Shown here in pieces: positions 28,430 to 38,280 of a stretch of DNA of 64,000 nt. Position 1 is the first letter of the stretch, and each line of letters starts with the position of its first letter. The translations under genes were made by a program, and so were the position numbers. The stretch is from JABFSM01 sp963762545. Its GTDB lineage: Bacteria; Gemmatimonadota; Gemmatimonadetes; Gemmatimonadales; GWC2-71-9. Below the pieces are notes generated by a model that worked only from the letters and a program-made list of their open reading frames with translations, was not told where the DNA came from and ran no database searches. The DNA lies in contig CAVXLC010000002.1 in the NCBI GenBank assembly GCA_963762545.1, positions 682,001 through 746,000 of the forward strand. The letters run 5' to 3'.

Positions 28430-30010
28430 TTAGCGCAGTGGGCGGCCGACCGCGAACTCGAGCGCCGCGATGGCCTTGTGGTATTCGTAGACGGCGTTCA
28501 CGTAGTCACCCTCGGCGCGCGCCAGGTTGTTGGTCGCGTCGGACACTTCGAGCGACGAGCCGGCGCCGAGCCGGTAGCGGTCCTGCGCCAGCCGCATCTG
28601 TTCCCGGGCCGACTGGCGGTTCTGCTCCTGCACCTGGATCGTCTGCCAGGCGCTCTGCACCCCGAGGTAGCGGCTGGAGACGTTGGTCGCCACCAGGAGC
28701 TGCTGGGCCCGGACACTCTCGTCCAGATCCTCCTCCTGGGCCCTGGCCTGCGCTACCTGCAGGTTCCGCGTGAAGCCGTCGAAGATCGGCAGCGAGATCT
28801 GAATGCTGGCCCGGAACGGCTGCTTGGTGAAGCTGAACGGGAAGACGCTGTTGCTCGTGAGAATCTGGTTCTGGAACGCCGGATCGAGGGCCAGGCCGGT
28901 CGCGTCCAGATTGGAGAACGCGTTGCAGTCGGCGATGATGCCGCCGTTCGGGAACCCGGCGAGCCCGCCGGACGGGAGCCCGCTGATGATCGCGTTCTGG
29001 AACCGGCAGTTGTCCGCGGTCCCGAGCGCCGAATTGAGCCGCTGGCTGAGGAGCAGGTTCTGATTGGTGAACTGCTGGGTAAATCCCTGCAATCCCGCGT
29101 TGACGTTGATGGTCGGCAGGAAGCGCGACTTGGCCGACCGGGTGGTCCAGTTCGCGGCGTTGTCGCGGGCCACGAACGCCTTGATCGTCGGATTCTCTTC
29201 GCGCGCCATGTCCAGGAGCTGCTTCTCATCGAGGACGACGGGGGTCACCGGGAAGCTGTCCGGCAGCGCGACCAGCTCGGGCTCGGCGGGAATGGGCACG
29301 CCCATCCGGCGGAACAGCTCGAGCTTGGCCTCGTTTTCCGCCTGTTGGGCCTTGAGCAGCGCGACGTCGGCCTGGCCCTTGGTTACTTCGGCCTGGCGCA
29401 CGTCGAGCATGGTATTCTGCCCCACCGTATAGCGGGCCCGGGCCAGGCCGAGGAAGTCGGCGTTGCGCTGGACGCTCTGCCGGCTGACCTCCGTCGTGGC
29501 CACCGCCTGCAGCGCGGTCAGATACTGGACCGCGATGTCGTTCCGGAGCTGCTCCCCGGCGTTGGTGATATCGGCATCGACGGCCTTGCGGGTGGCGCGC
29601 TGCTGACCGGTGGCGGCCAGCAGCTGACCCGAGAGCTGCCAGTTGAAGCTCAGCGCGTAGCCGGAGGAGAGCGATGGCGAGGACTGATTGAAGGTCGAGC
29701 CGCCGAAGGTGGAGGACCCCGATCCGGTGTAGCTCATGCTGCTCGAGACGTCGAACGTCGGGAGCAGATTCGCGTAGGCGTTGCGGACCCCCCAGCCGGC
29801 CGGAGACATGTCGTTGAGTACCTGCCGGTACGCCGGGCTGTTCCGGCGGGCCTGTTCCAGCGCGTCCGCGAGGGTCAGGCTGACGGTGGCCGGCCGCCGC
29901 ACCGGCGTCGGGGGCACCGGGGTATTGGCCGGGGCAAGCGGCTGCTGCGCGGCCGCTCCCGCCGGCAGCGCCAGACAAAGACCGAGTAGGGCACGGGCCC
30001 AGCGTGTCAT
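28430..30010 (-). CDS. TolC family outer-membrane efflux protein
   Basis: 526 residues. Signal peptide (RWARALLGLCLALPAGAAAQ), then two repeats of long amphipathic helices typical of TolC, e.g. SLTLADALEQARRNSPAYRQVLND and the second half ending EYHKAIAALEFAVGRPL. A Cys pair (GTADNCRF and IADCN) lies in the mid-domain. ATG 30010 is chosen because AGGAAG precedes it by six bases; a TTG at 30028 is weaker. First gene of the TolC-MacA-MacB-permease operon. Substrate unknown. Confidence 0.92.
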   Translation of the reverse strand: MTRWARALLGLCLALPAGAAAQQPLAPANTPVPPTPVRRPATVSLTLADALEQARRNSPAYRQVLNDMSPAGWGVRNAYANLLPTFDVSSSMSYTGSGSSTFGGSTFNQSSPSLSSGYALSFNWQLSGQLLAATGQQRATRKAVDADITNAGEQLRNDIAVQYLTALQAVATTEVSRQSVQRNADFLGLARARYTVGQNTMLDVRQAEVTKGQADVALLKAQQAENEAKLELFRRMGVPIPAEPELVALPDSFPVTPVVLDEKQLLDMAREENPTIKAFVARDNAANWTTRSAKSRFLPTINVNAGLQGFTQQFTNQNLLLSQRLNSALGTADNCRFQNAIISGLPSGGLAGFPNGGIIADCNAFSNLDATGLALDPAFQNQILTSNSVFPFSFTKQPFRASIQISLPIFDGFTRNLQVAQARAQEEDLDESVRAQQLLVATNVSSRYLGVQSAWQTIQVQEQNRQSAREQMRLAQDRYRLGAGSSLEVSDATNNLARAEGDYVNAVYEYHKAIAALEFAVGRPLR

Positions 30011-30028
30011 GTGTTTCTTCCTTGGCAA

Positions 30029-30118
30029 ACGGTCAATGAACTCCGCTAATGACGTGGCAGCGCCGCAAAAGGTTTCAGCTTGCGACGAGCACTATCTAAA
30101 ATAATGTAATGGCATGAG
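30029..30118. promoter_or_regulatory. AT-rich leader region upstream of the TolC operon
   Basis: This 90-base gap contains the most AT-rich stretch nearby (about 30075-30118). It probably holds the promoter of the TolC-MacA-MacB operon on the minus strand (e.g. TAGATA as -10), but no -35/-10 pair stands out clearly. Confidence 0.3.
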
Positions 30119-30754
30119 TTACGAAAATTGAATGTTCGCGAGGTGCTGGGTGAGGCTGGCGAGGATCGCGGCGTAGAACCGGGCGCCTTTTTCGGCGGTT
30201 GCGAGCAGCGTCGGCGGGGTGAGAGAGAGATCGACCAGGTCCGGCGCGAGGTACAGCATCAATGAGGTGTCCACCTCGCCGCCATGCCAGGGGCCGAACC
30301 GCGATTCGAGCAACGGCGGGATGCTCTCCAGCGCCAGGATGTCGGCCACCCGCACCCGGCCGACGGTCCGGATGGTGGAGAGCGCCTCGAGGTGCTGGTC
30401 CGCGGCATGGGCCGTCAGGATCAGGGTGTCCCGGACGCCTCCCACCTCTTCCCACAGCGCGATAAGTTCGTTCACGGCGCGGTGGAGGGTCTTTCGCGAC
30501 AGCGCGGCGGTCCCGGGCACCGGGTCGTCCTTGGTGGCGTGGACCCCGTATTCGATGGCCGGGGCCCGGGGAATGCCGGTCGACGCCGACAGATCGTCGG
30601 CGAGCCGCTCGAGGATGACCGTATCGCATCCCAGCGGAAGGTGGGGGCCCCTCGCCTCCACGGTTCCGGCGGGCACCAGCAGCCGCGAGGTGGACTTGAG
30701 TGCTTCCGCGGCCTGGGCCGGCGTCATCTCCTTCAACCGCAGCGGACGCGCCAT
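30119..30754 (-). CDS. Creatininase family protein with altered metal motif
   Basis: 211-residue protein of the creatininase/creatinine amidohydrolase fold (metal-dependent amidohydrolases, including MftE-like members). Visible: VPAGTVEARGPHLPLGCDT near the N-terminus, LTAHAADQH in the middle and HGGEVDTSLMLYLAP at the C-terminal half. The usual E-x-H-G-P-H reads E-A-R-G-P-H, so a position that is normally a metal-binding His is Arg; the enzyme may be inactive or altered. ATG 30754 is 48 bases from the divergent histidine kinase start. Long open frame upstream on this strand is only the antisense of the kinase. Confidence 0.8.
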   Translation of the reverse strand: MARPLRLKEMTPAQAAEALKSTSRLLVPAGTVEARGPHLPLGCDTVILERLADDLSASTGIPRAPAIEYGVHATKDDPVPGTAALSRKTLHRAVNELIALWEEVGGVRDTLILTAHAADQHLEALSTIRTVGRVRVADILALESIPPLLESRFGPWHGGEVDTSLMLYLAPDLVDLSLTPPTLLATAEKGARFYAAILASLTQHLANIQFS

Positions 30755-30802
30755 CTGACCGCTCCCTTTGCCTGGTGGGTACTGAGCCTCGCCGGCCTGG
30801 CG

Positions 30803-33800
30803 GTGGCCGCCGGCGAATGGCTTCGGGCGCCTTCGCGTGGCCTGGCGCTCGTCGCAATCGGGCTGGCGCTGGTGACGCTGGTCCTCAAGCGCCGGGGCTA
30901 TCTGGTACTTCCGCTGGCGCTGCTCGCCATCGCGCTGGCCGTCGGGGAGCGCCGCCTCGAACGTCTGGTCGGGCATTGGCCCGAGGAGCGCGAGGCTCGC
31001 ATTCAAGCCGCGTCGGGCCGGTTGGCCAACGACCTGCGCGATGCCCGGCTGCTGGCCGACACGCTGGCACGCCACGCGCTCGACGCGGCGTCGCTGCCCC
31101 GCGAGGCCGGCTTCGGGTCGGTGGCTGGCCTGGTTCGCGGCGCGCCGCTCGAGTCCGGCGTGGTGCTGTTCGAAGCGGACGGCGTGCCCCGGGTCTGGGG
31201 AGGCCGATTCCGCCTGCTCCCATCCGCCGCCGGCGATTCGGTCAACGTTCGCCTCACTCCATACTACGCGGTGCTCGAGGTGCGGCGCCATGATGCGTCG
31301 GGCCGGGCCGGCCTCGGAGCGGTGCTGCTCTCCGCCCATCCGGCGGTGCTGGACCAGGACCGGAGCCTGGCGGCCCGATTCCAGGATCGCACCGAGGTGG
31401 GCCTCCGGATCCTTCCACCCCACGTGGCGCCCAACACCTCGGACGTCTTCGACTACGAGCAGCCCACCACGGGTGGCACCCGGGTGCTCTTCAGCGCCCA
31501 ACTGCTGACCCCGGAACAGCCCCGGGCCCTGGCCCGCGCCCGGGCCGCGGCCGCTCAATGGGTCTCGTGGTCGCTGGTGCTCACGCTGGTCGTGGCGCTG
31601 TGGCTGGTCCCGCCCGGGGTGCTTCGCATCGTGCTGGCCCTGCTCCCGGTGTTGCTCGCCCTCCGATCGCCCCTCGGCGCGGATCTGGGCATCGCCCGGC
31701 CCTTCGACACCTCGTTCTTTTCCAGCGGCCTGCTCGGGCCGGTCTCGGCCTCGGCGGGGCCGCTGGCGCTGCTCGGGGTCGTGCTGCTCCTCATCGGTGC
31801 CCTCCTCTGGGAGCGGGGACCGCCCCGGCGGTGGCCGGGAGTGCTGGTGGGCGTCATCCTCCTGGCTGGCGCCCCCTACCTGATGAGCGGGCTCAGCCGC
31901 GGCATCATCCCTCCCGCCTCCGGCGTGTCGATGGGACTGTGGCTGGTGTGGCACCTCACCGTGTTCGTGTTTTCCGCCGGGTTGATGACGCTCGGCGCCG
32001 CGCTGCTCCGGGGAGCGGCGCGGCCCGAGCGGGGCTGGTGGCCGCCGTTGCTGGGCGCGGGACTGGCGCTGGGGGCCGCCGCGGTGGGCGTGATGGTGTG
32101 GAACGCCCGGTACGGGTGGCCCGACTGGTTCACGCTGCTCTGGCTCCCGCCGCTGGTGCTGGTCACCCGCCCGGCGAACCGACGCGCCACCATCCTCGGC
32201 ATCGCCATCGTGGCGGGAAGCGCCGCGGCGCTGCTGGCCTGGGGCGCGGAGATCGAAGGCCGGCTGCGCGCGGCCCGGGCGGACATGGCCGCGCTGGGCG
32301 ACCATGCCGATCCGGCCGCCGATGCGGCGCTCCGGGCGCTGGGGGACACGCTGGCGGGACTCCCGGCGCCGCACTCGTCGCCGGAGCTCTACGCGCTGTG
32401 GCGGGCCACGGCGCTGAGCCGGGAGGGCCGGCCGGTGGCGCTCGGGGTCTGGCGTCCCGACGGGACCCCCGAGGTCGAGCTGGAGCTGAACGAGCTCGAC
32501 CTGCCCGCGGATCTGGTGGCCGCGATGGTACGAAGCCTCCCACCGGGAGACTCCCTGCGCGTCTCCTCGCTGCCGCGGGAGCCGGCCATGCACCAGCTGT
32601 TGCTGGTGCGCCGGGAGGACGTCGTGGTGTCGGTGGGTCTCGGGCCCCGCTCGGCGCTGGTCCCGCCTTCCCGCCTGGGGAGGCTGCTGGCGGCGGATCC
32701 CGCCGGACGACCGCTCTATCGCCTGACGCTCGCGCCCGCGCCCTCGCCCCGGACTCCCGATGACGGCGCGGCGCTCTGGCGCCGGGAAGGCTGGCAGGCG
32801 ATGGGCCGGCGGACCGTCACGATCGGCAGCATCGCCCGGGACGTGTTCGGTACCGTCGAGCTGGGCTCGCCGGCCCGGCTCGCGGTGCGGGGCACGCTGG
32901 TCATCGTGCTCGACGTCGCCGTCCTGACCTGTCTCTGGTGGCTCGCGGCGCTGCTGGGCGGACTTGGGCCTCCCAGCATCCGGTGGATCCCGAGACTCCG
33001 ATCCTACGAGGCGCGCCTCGGGCTGGCGCTGGCGGTGTTCTTCCTGGCGCCCACCGTGGGCTTTGCCGCGTGGGGCGTCAGCCGGCTGCGGGGCGAGGTG
33101 CAGGAGAGCCGGGACCGCATGATCGAGCAGTCGCTGCGGGATGTGGTGCCGCCGGGCGGATCCCTGCCGGCCAACGCCGATTCCCTGGCCGGCGAGCTCC
33201 ACGACCTGGGCGAGCGCATCGACGCGGCGTTCATGCTCTACCGAAACGGGGAGCAGGTCGCCGGATCCACCGGCGGGCTCATCGAGGCGCTCGGTCTGGT
33301 CGGTCCGCTCATGGATCCCGAGGCGTATCACCGGATCGCCATCCACGGCGAGGCGTCCGCCGCGGCGGCCGGGCCGTCGCGCGCGGTCGCGAGCCGGATC
33401 GGCTACCGGGCGGTCCGCCTGTCCGACCTGAGCGCCGGCGCGCTGGCCATGTCGCAGGTCGCGGCCGACCCGGTGCTGTTCGACCGCCAGCGCGACCTGG
33501 CGCTGCTCCTCATACTCGCCACGCTGGGTGGCGTCGCGGCATCCCTGCTGGCGGCGCGGGTGGCCGCGCGGGTACTGGCGCGTCCGGTGGCCGACCTGCG
33601 GCAGGCTGCGCTGGCCTTCGGCCGGGGCGAAGCCGCCGCGGCGCCGGAGCTCAAGCCGCCGGTCGAATTCGCGCCGGTATTCGCGGCCTTCGAGAAGATG
33701 ACCGAGGATGTGCGCCGGGCGCGCGATGCGCAGGAACGGGTGGCGCGCATCGTGGCCTGGGGACAGATGGCCAATCAGGTGGCCCACGAGATCAAGAACC

Positions 33801-34417
33801 CGCTCACGCCCATGCGACTCGGGGTGCAGCACCTCCGGCGGGTCTATCACGATGGCCGGACGCCGATCGGCCCGGTGCTGGAAGACACGACCCAGCGGAT
33901 CCTGTCCGAGATCGACCGGCTCGATCGGATCGCGCGCTCGTTCAGCCGGTTCGGTGCGCCCGCGTCGGACCGTGGTCCGCTGGAGGACGTCGCGCTTCCG
34001 CGGATGGCCCGCGATGTCGCCGATCTCTACCGGATGGGCGACGAAGGCGCGGAAATCGTGGTCGACGCCGAGCAGGGCGGCATCGCGCGGGCTCGGGCGG
34101 ACGAGGTGAAGGAGACGCTGGTGAACCTGCTGGAGAACGCCCGGAACGCGCAGGCGTCCCGGATCCGCATCCGTATCGTCGGCACCGCCATCGAAGTCTC
34201 GGACGACGGCTGCGGCATTCCGCCGGAGCTGCTCCCGATGATCTTCGAGCCGCGCTGGTCCACGTCGACCAGTGGCTCCGGATTGGGGCTGCCGATCGTG
34301 AAGCGATTGGTGGAGGGGTGGGGCGGACGAGTGGAGGTCGAGAGCGCGGTAGGACGGGGCACCGTGGTACGGCTGATCCTGCTGCCCGCCGGGGGGGCTG
34401 GCCCGGGACCTGCCTGA
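30803..34417 (+). CDS. Large NtrY-like membrane sensor histidine kinase
   Basis: About 1204 residues. Two to three N-terminal membrane helices, a roughly 180-residue soluble (likely periplasmic) region, seven closely packed helices (about residues 250-480), a second soluble region, two more helices, then helix-HAMP (about 900-960), HisKA with phospho-accepting His in QVAHEIKNPLTPM (about 994) and HATPase with N-box LLENARNA, G1 DDGCGIPPE, G2 GSGLGLPIVKRLVEG. The kinase core is of the NtrY class. No response regulator is adjacent. GTG 30803 is the first ordinary start in frame but truncates the first helix; the frame stays open and hydrophobic back to about 30755. Confidence 0.88.
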   Translation: MAAGEWLRAPSRGLALVAIGLALVTLVLKRRGYLVLPLALLAIALAVGERRLERLVGHWPEEREARIQAASGRLANDLRDARLLADTLARHALDAASLPREAGFGSVAGLVRGAPLESGVVLFEADGVPRVWGGRFRLLPSAAGDSVNVRLTPYYAVLEVRRHDASGRAGLGAVLLSAHPAVLDQDRSLAARFQDRTEVGLRILPPHVAPNTSDVFDYEQPTTGGTRVLFSAQLLTPEQPRALARARAAAAQWVSWSLVLTLVVALWLVPPGVLRIVLALLPVLLALRSPLGADLGIARPFDTSFFSSGLLGPVSASAGPLALLGVVLLLIGALLWERGPPRRWPGVLVGVILLAGAPYLMSGLSRGIIPPASGVSMGLWLVWHLTVFVFSAGLMTLGAALLRGAARPERGWWPPLLGAGLALGAAAVGVMVWNARYGWPDWFTLLWLPPLVLVTRPANRRATILGIAIVAGSAAALLAWGAEIEGRLRAARADMAALGDHADPAADAALRALGDTLAGLPAPHSSPELYALWRATALSREGRPVALGVWRPDGTPEVELELNELDLPADLVAAMVRSLPPGDSLRVSSLPREPAMHQLLLVRREDVVVSVGLGPRSALVPPSRLGRLLAADPAGRPLYRLTLAPAPSPRTPDDGAALWRREGWQAMGRRTVTIGSIARDVFGTVELGSPARLAVRGTLVIVLDVAVLTCLWWLAALLGGLGPPSIRWIPRLRSYEARLGLALAVFFLAPTVGFAAWGVSRLRGEVQESRDRMIEQSLRDVVPPGGSLPANADSLAGELHDLGERIDAAFMLYRNGEQVAGSTGGLIEALGLVGPLMDPEAYHRIAIHGEASAAAAGPSRAVASRIGYRAVRLSDLSAGALAMSQVAADPVLFDRQRDLALLLILATLGGVAASLLAARVAARVLARPVADLRQAALAFGRGEAAAAPELKPPVEFAPVFAAFEKMTEDVRRARDAQERVARIVAWGQMANQVAHEIKNPLTPMRLGVQHLRRVYHDGRTPIGPVLEDTTQRILSEIDRLDRIARSFSRFGAPASDRGPLEDVALPRMARDVADLYRMGDEGAEIVVDAEQGGIARARADEVKETLVNLLENARNAQASRIRIRIVGTAIEVSDDGCGIPPELLPMIFEPRWSTSTSGSGLGLPIVKRLVEGWGGRVEVESAVGRGTVVRLILLPAGGAGPGPA

Positions 34418-34449
34418 AAGGGTACCCGGAATTCAGCACAGGCGGAGCA

Positions 34450-34911
34450 ATGAACGTCGACCCGATTCCGAAAAACCTGATCGCCGTCCATGACCTGTTG
34501 ACGGAAGCGCTTGCTACGACGAACGATAGCGAGCGTACTCTGGGCTACGGGGTGGCCCTCTTTCCCCGCTCCGGACGCTTCGAAGCACCGGTTTTCGGTG
34601 TGGTCACCCGTGGCGGCGAGTCCACAACCCTCACGTACCGAATGCTGCAAAATCTGCGTGAGCATCCGGTGTACGTCTCGGGCCGGGTGACGGCGTGGGT
34701 GCGAGACGGCATGGCGTTCGGTCCGCCGCGCACACCGCCCCCGGCGCTGCTGGATCAACCGGTGCTCCACGTATCGTTCACGTGTTCCATCGGCCTGACG
34801 CCCGACGACCACGACCGCACCATGCCGCTCGAGACCACGATCTTTTCCGGCGATCTGTGCGCGCCGATGGTGCTCCTGATGGAGTGTCGCCCGGAGGGGT
34901 GGCCCCGCTAG
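34450..34911 (+). CDS. Unrecognised 153-residue protein
   Basis: No family recognised. ATG 34450 preceded by GGAG. Codons look native, the protein is mixed alpha/beta with no membrane segment or signal, and ends in Met/Cys/Pro-rich MVLLMECRPEGWPR. Its TAG (34909-34911) overlaps tail-to-tail with the trpA TAG on the other strand (shared CTAG). It lies 32 bases after the histidine kinase gene in the same direction and could be co-transcribed with it. Confidence 0.6.
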   Translation: MNVDPIPKNLIAVHDLLTEALATTNDSERTLGYGVALFPRSGRFEAPVFGVVTRGGESTTLTYRMLQNLREHPVYVSGRVTAWVRDGMAFGPPRTPPPALLDQPVLHVSFTCSIGLTPDDHDRTMPLETTIFSGDLCAPMVLLMECRPEGWPR

Positions 34912-35708
34912 GCTCGGGTTGCGGCTTTCATCTCCCGCACGAACCTCGACACGTCACCACCGTCGGCCGCCAGCCGCACGACCGCCGATCCGCTGATCGC
35001 GCCCGCCGCGCCCATGGACAGCGCGGTCCGCACGTGCTCCGGCGTGGCGATGCCGAAGCCCAGCACCGGCGGCGGTGCTCCCAGCGCCACGAGCCTCGTG
35101 ATCAGGCCCGCCTGGCCGCGCTGCAGTCGCTCATCGGTGCCGGTGACGCCCTGGCGCGAGGTGACGTAGGTGTAGGCTTCGCCCGCCGCGGCGATGGCCG
35201 CGAGGCGGGCGTCGTCCGCGTTGGGCGGCGCGATGAACACCGGCGCGATGCCCGCCCCACGCGCCGCCTCTGCCACCGGCGCCGACTCGAGAACCGGCAG
35301 ATCCGCAACCAGCACCGAGTCCACGCCGGCGGCCGCCGCCTGCCCATAGAATTCCGCGGCATCCCGATGACACACCAGGTTGGCATAGACCAGGAGCCCG
35401 ATCGGGATGCCGGGGAACTCGGCGCGCACGGCGCGGACGATGCTCCAGCAATCGGCGCGGCGGACGCCGGCGGTGAGCGCGCGGCTCGCGGCAGCCTGGA
35501 TGATCGGGCCGTCCGCGACCGGATCGGAAAAGGGGAGCCCGAGCTCCAGGGCGTCGGCGCCGGACTGGGCCAGCGCCCGCACCAGCTGCAGGCTCCGCGC
35601 CGGGTCGGGGTCTCCCAGCATGGCGAAGGGGATGAAGGCTCCCTCTCCGGCCTTGCGGAGGCGCTCGAACATGGCGGCGTAGCGGGCGCCCCGCTCGGGA
35701 GGATTCAC
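34908..35708 (-). CDS. trpA: Tryptophan synthase alpha subunit
   Basis: Cleaves indole-3-glycerol phosphate to indole. 266 residues; catalytic Glu in ALELGLPFSDPVADGP and Asp in VLVADLPV, phosphate-binding GFGIATPEH and GAISGSAVV. GTG 35708 overlaps the trpB stop (GTGA), and gives an N-terminus aligning with the family (RYAAMFERLRKAGEGAFIPF). Last gene of the trp operon. Confidence 0.95.
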   Translation of the reverse strand: MNPPERGARYAAMFERLRKAGEGAFIPFAMLGDPDPARSLQLVRALAQSGADALELGLPFSDPVADGPIIQAAASRALTAGVRRADCWSIVRAVRAEFPGIPIGLLVYANLVCHRDAAEFYGQAAAAGVDSVLVADLPVLESAPVAEAARGAGIAPVFIAPPNADDARLAAIAAAGEAYTYVTSRQGVTGTDERLQRGQAGLITRLVALGAPPPVLGFGIATPEHVRTALSMGAAGAISGSAVVRLAADGGDVSRFVREMKAATRA

Positions 35709-36892
35709 GGGGCACCTCCCGCGGTTCCCAGGGCCCGGATGACCGTTTCGAGGTCCTTGTCGCCCCGGCCCGACAGATTGACCAGGATGCTGCGCGGCCC
35801 GTCGCGGCGGGCCGCCTCCTTCAGCGCCATCGCGAGCGCGTGGGCCGATTCGAGCGCCGGTATGATGCCCTCCGCGCGAGCCAGCAGGCCGAATGCGGAC
35901 AGCGCCTGGGTGTCGGTGCAGGTGGTGTAGGTTGCGCGGCCGCTCTCCTGGAGCCAGGCGTGTTCGGGCCCCACGCCCGGGTAGTCGAGTCCCGCCGAAA
36001 TCGAATGACTTTCCCCGATCTGTCCCTCGTCGTCCTGCAGGGTCACGCTGTATGCCCCGTGGAGCACGCCGGGGCGTCCGGCGTTGAGGGTGGCACAATG
36101 CCGGCCGGTCTCGAGTCCCTCGCCCGCCGCCTCGACGCCGAGGAGCCGGACCGACGGGTCGTCGACGAAGGCGGTGAAGATGCCCATCGCATTGGACCCG
36201 CCGCCCACCGAGGCGATCACAACGTCGGGCAGCTCGCCGGTGGCGAGAAGGATCTGCTCCCGGGCCTCATCGCCGATGATCCGCTGAAAGTCCCGTACCA
36301 TGGTGGGGAAGGGGTGCGGCCCCGCCACCGTGCCCAGGAGGTAGTGGGTGTCTTCGTAGCTCGCCGACCAGTCCCGAAGCGCTTCGTTGATCGCGTCCTT
36401 GAGCGTCTGCGAGCCGGTGGTGACCGGGACCACCTCCGCGCCCATGAGGCGCATGCGAAACACGTTCTGCTTCTGGCGCTCCATGTCCACCGCGCCCATG
36501 TAGACCCGGGTCGTGAGGCCGAGGACCGCTCCGGTCAGCGCGGTGGCGACCCCGTGCTGGCCGGCGCCGGTTTCGGCGATGAGACGGCGCTTGCCCATCC
36601 TCCTCGCGAGCAGTCCCTGGCCCAGCGCCTGATTGGTCTTGTGGGCTCCGCCGTGCAGGAGATCCTCCCGCTTGAGATAGAGCTCGGCGCCGCCGGAGGC
36701 GGGCAGATTCCGGCAGCGGTACAAGGGAGTCGGCCGGCCGGCGTAGTGGGTGAGCAGGTCGTCGAGCTCGCGCCGGAAGGCGGGATCCTCCTGGGCGTCG
36801 AGGAACGCCGCCTCGAGCTGTTCGAGCGCGGGCACCAGGATCTCGGGGACATAGGTCCCGCCGAAGCGGCCGAAGCGGCCGGGCAGTCTCAT
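35705..36892 (-). CDS. trpB: Tryptophan synthase beta subunit
   Basis: PLP enzyme condensing indole with serine. 395 residues; GRFGRFGGTYVPEILVPAL at the N-terminus, PLP lysine in LLHGGAHKTNQALGQ, phosphate-binding GGGSNAMG. Classical TrpB1 length. ATG overlaps the trpCF stop (ATGA) and its own TGA overlaps the trpA GTG, giving the tight trpB-trpA coupling expected for a stoichiometric complex. Confidence 0.97.
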   Translation of the reverse strand: MRLPGRFGRFGGTYVPEILVPALEQLEAAFLDAQEDPAFRRELDDLLTHYAGRPTPLYRCRNLPASGGAELYLKREDLLHGGAHKTNQALGQGLLARRMGKRRLIAETGAGQHGVATALTGAVLGLTTRVYMGAVDMERQKQNVFRMRLMGAEVVPVTTGSQTLKDAINEALRDWSASYEDTHYLLGTVAGPHPFPTMVRDFQRIIGDEAREQILLATGELPDVVIASVGGGSNAMGIFTAFVDDPSVRLLGVEAAGEGLETGRHCATLNAGRPGVLHGAYSVTLQDDEGQIGESHSISAGLDYPGVGPEHAWLQESGRATYTTCTDTQALSAFGLLARAEGIIPALESAHALAMALKEAARRDGPRSILVNLSGRGDKDLETVIRALGTAGGAP

Positions 36893-38280
36893 CGGGTCTC
36901 GTCTCCTCGGCCCGGCAATCGTCGGCGGGCGGTAAAGAAATCGCGCAGTCGCGCCGGGTCCTTGCGACCAGGAGCGGACTCCACGCCCGAGCTCAGGTCG
37001 AGCGCCCAGGGCTCGAGCCGCGCCGCGAGCTCCACGTTGCCGGCGCCGAGTCCTCCGGCCAGCACGACGCGGCGGCGTTCCGGGTAGTCGGTCAGGAGCG
37101 ACCAGTCGAACCGTGTGCCGGAGCCGCCCAGCTTTCCGGGTGTCCAGCCGTCGAGGAGCACCCGGTCGGCACCGGTTTCCTGCCGGAGGGGAATCTTCTC
37201 GCGAATCCGCACCGCCTTCCAGACCTCGCACCGTTCCGGCACCAGCGCGCGGATCCGTTCCACCTCGGCCGGAGTCTCGGCCCCATGGAGCTGGACCGCG
37301 GCGAGGTCGAGCCCCAGGGCGAGTTCCGCGATCTCCCCGGCGGACTGATCGGCAAAGACGCCGACCCATTCCAGCGGGGCGCCGTTCCTCACCGCGCGGG
37401 CCGCCGCCGCGTCGATCCGCCGGGGGGAACCGGGGACGAACATCAGCCCTCCGTGGGTGGCCCCCGCGTTCGCGGCGGCGGCGGCATCCTCCGCCCGCGT
37501 CAGTCCGCAGATCTTGGTCCGGCCATAGACCAGGCTTCGCGTGGCGCGGTCCAGGTCCGGCGCCCCCATCAGGGCGCTGCCGACCAGGAAGGCGTCGGCA
37601 TGGGGCCGGAGCGCCGCGATGTCCGCGCGATTGGTGAACCCCGATTCGGAGACCACCAGCCGCTCGCGCGGGATCAGCGGCGCCAGCCGCGGGGTGGACT
37701 CCAGGTCGATCGTCAGGGTCCGGAGGTTCCGGTTGTTGATGCCGACGATCCGGGCGCCCAGGGCCACCGCGCGCCGCGCCTCGGCCTCGTCGTGCACTTC
37801 GGTGAGGATCGCCATGCCCAGCCGCTCGGCCAGCGCGGCGCAGGCCCGCCAGGCGGTGTCGTCCACCGCCGCCAGAATCAGCAGGATCGCGTCGGCGCCG
37901 TGGACCCTCGCCTCGGCCACCTGGAACGGCTCCAGGATGAAGTCCTTGCAGAGGAGCGGCTGGGCCAGCCGGCCGCGCACCTCCGCCAGGCGCGCCAGGG
38001 ATCCGCCGAAGAACCGCTCGTCGGTGAGCACCGAGACGGCGTCGGCGTGCCGGCCGTAGCTCGAGAGGACCGGCGACAGGTCCGACCCGGCGCGGATCAC
38101 CCCCCCCGATGGGGATGCGAATTTGATCTCGAGAATGAACCCGGGGCGAGCGCCGGCGAGCGCGGCCGCGAAGTCCCGGTCGCTCGGGGTGCACCGGGCC
38201 AGCAGCGACTCGAGTGAGGCACCCTGTTTCCGCCCGGCCACCTCGGCCCGCTTGTGGGAGAGGATCGCGTCAAGCGCCAT
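36889..38280 (-). CDS. trpCF: Fused indole-3-glycerol-phosphate synthase / phosphoribosylanthranilate isomerase
   Basis: 463-residue bifunctional protein. N-terminal IGPS barrel (residues 1 to about 250): ILEIKFASPSGGVI, LCKDFILEPFQV, GINNRNLRTL, VSESGF. C-terminal PRAI barrel from about 255: KICGLTRAEDA, GVFADQ, VQLHGAE, DLSSGVESAPGRKD. The same order of fusion is known from E. coli TrpC(F). Overlaps trpD by 11 bases and trpB by four. Confidence 0.95.
   Translation of the reverse strand: MALDAILSHKRAEVAGRKQGASLESLLARCTPSDRDFAAALAGARPGFILEIKFASPSGGVIRAGSDLSPVLSSYGRHADAVSVLTDERFFGGSLARLAEVRGRLAQPLLCKDFILEPFQVAEARVHGADAILLILAAVDDTAWRACAALAERLGMAILTEVHDEAEARRAVALGARIVGINNRNLRTLTIDLESTPRLAPLIPRERLVVSESGFTNRADIAALRPHADAFLVGSALMGAPDLDRATRSLVYGRTKICGLTRAEDAAAAANAGATHGGLMFVPGSPRRIDAAAARAVRNGAPLEWVGVFADQSAGEIAELALGLDLAAVQLHGAETPAEVERIRALVPERCEVWKAVRIREKIPLRQETGADRVLLDGWTPGKLGGSGTRFDWSLLTDYPERRRVVLAGGLGAGNVELAARLEPWALDLSSGVESAPGRKDPARLRDFFTARRRLPGRGDETR

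Noticed and set aside
30119..33850. A 1243-codon open frame on the minus strand
   Set aside because: All but the last 211 codons are the antisense of the histidine kinase; only the creatininase-like end is protein-like.
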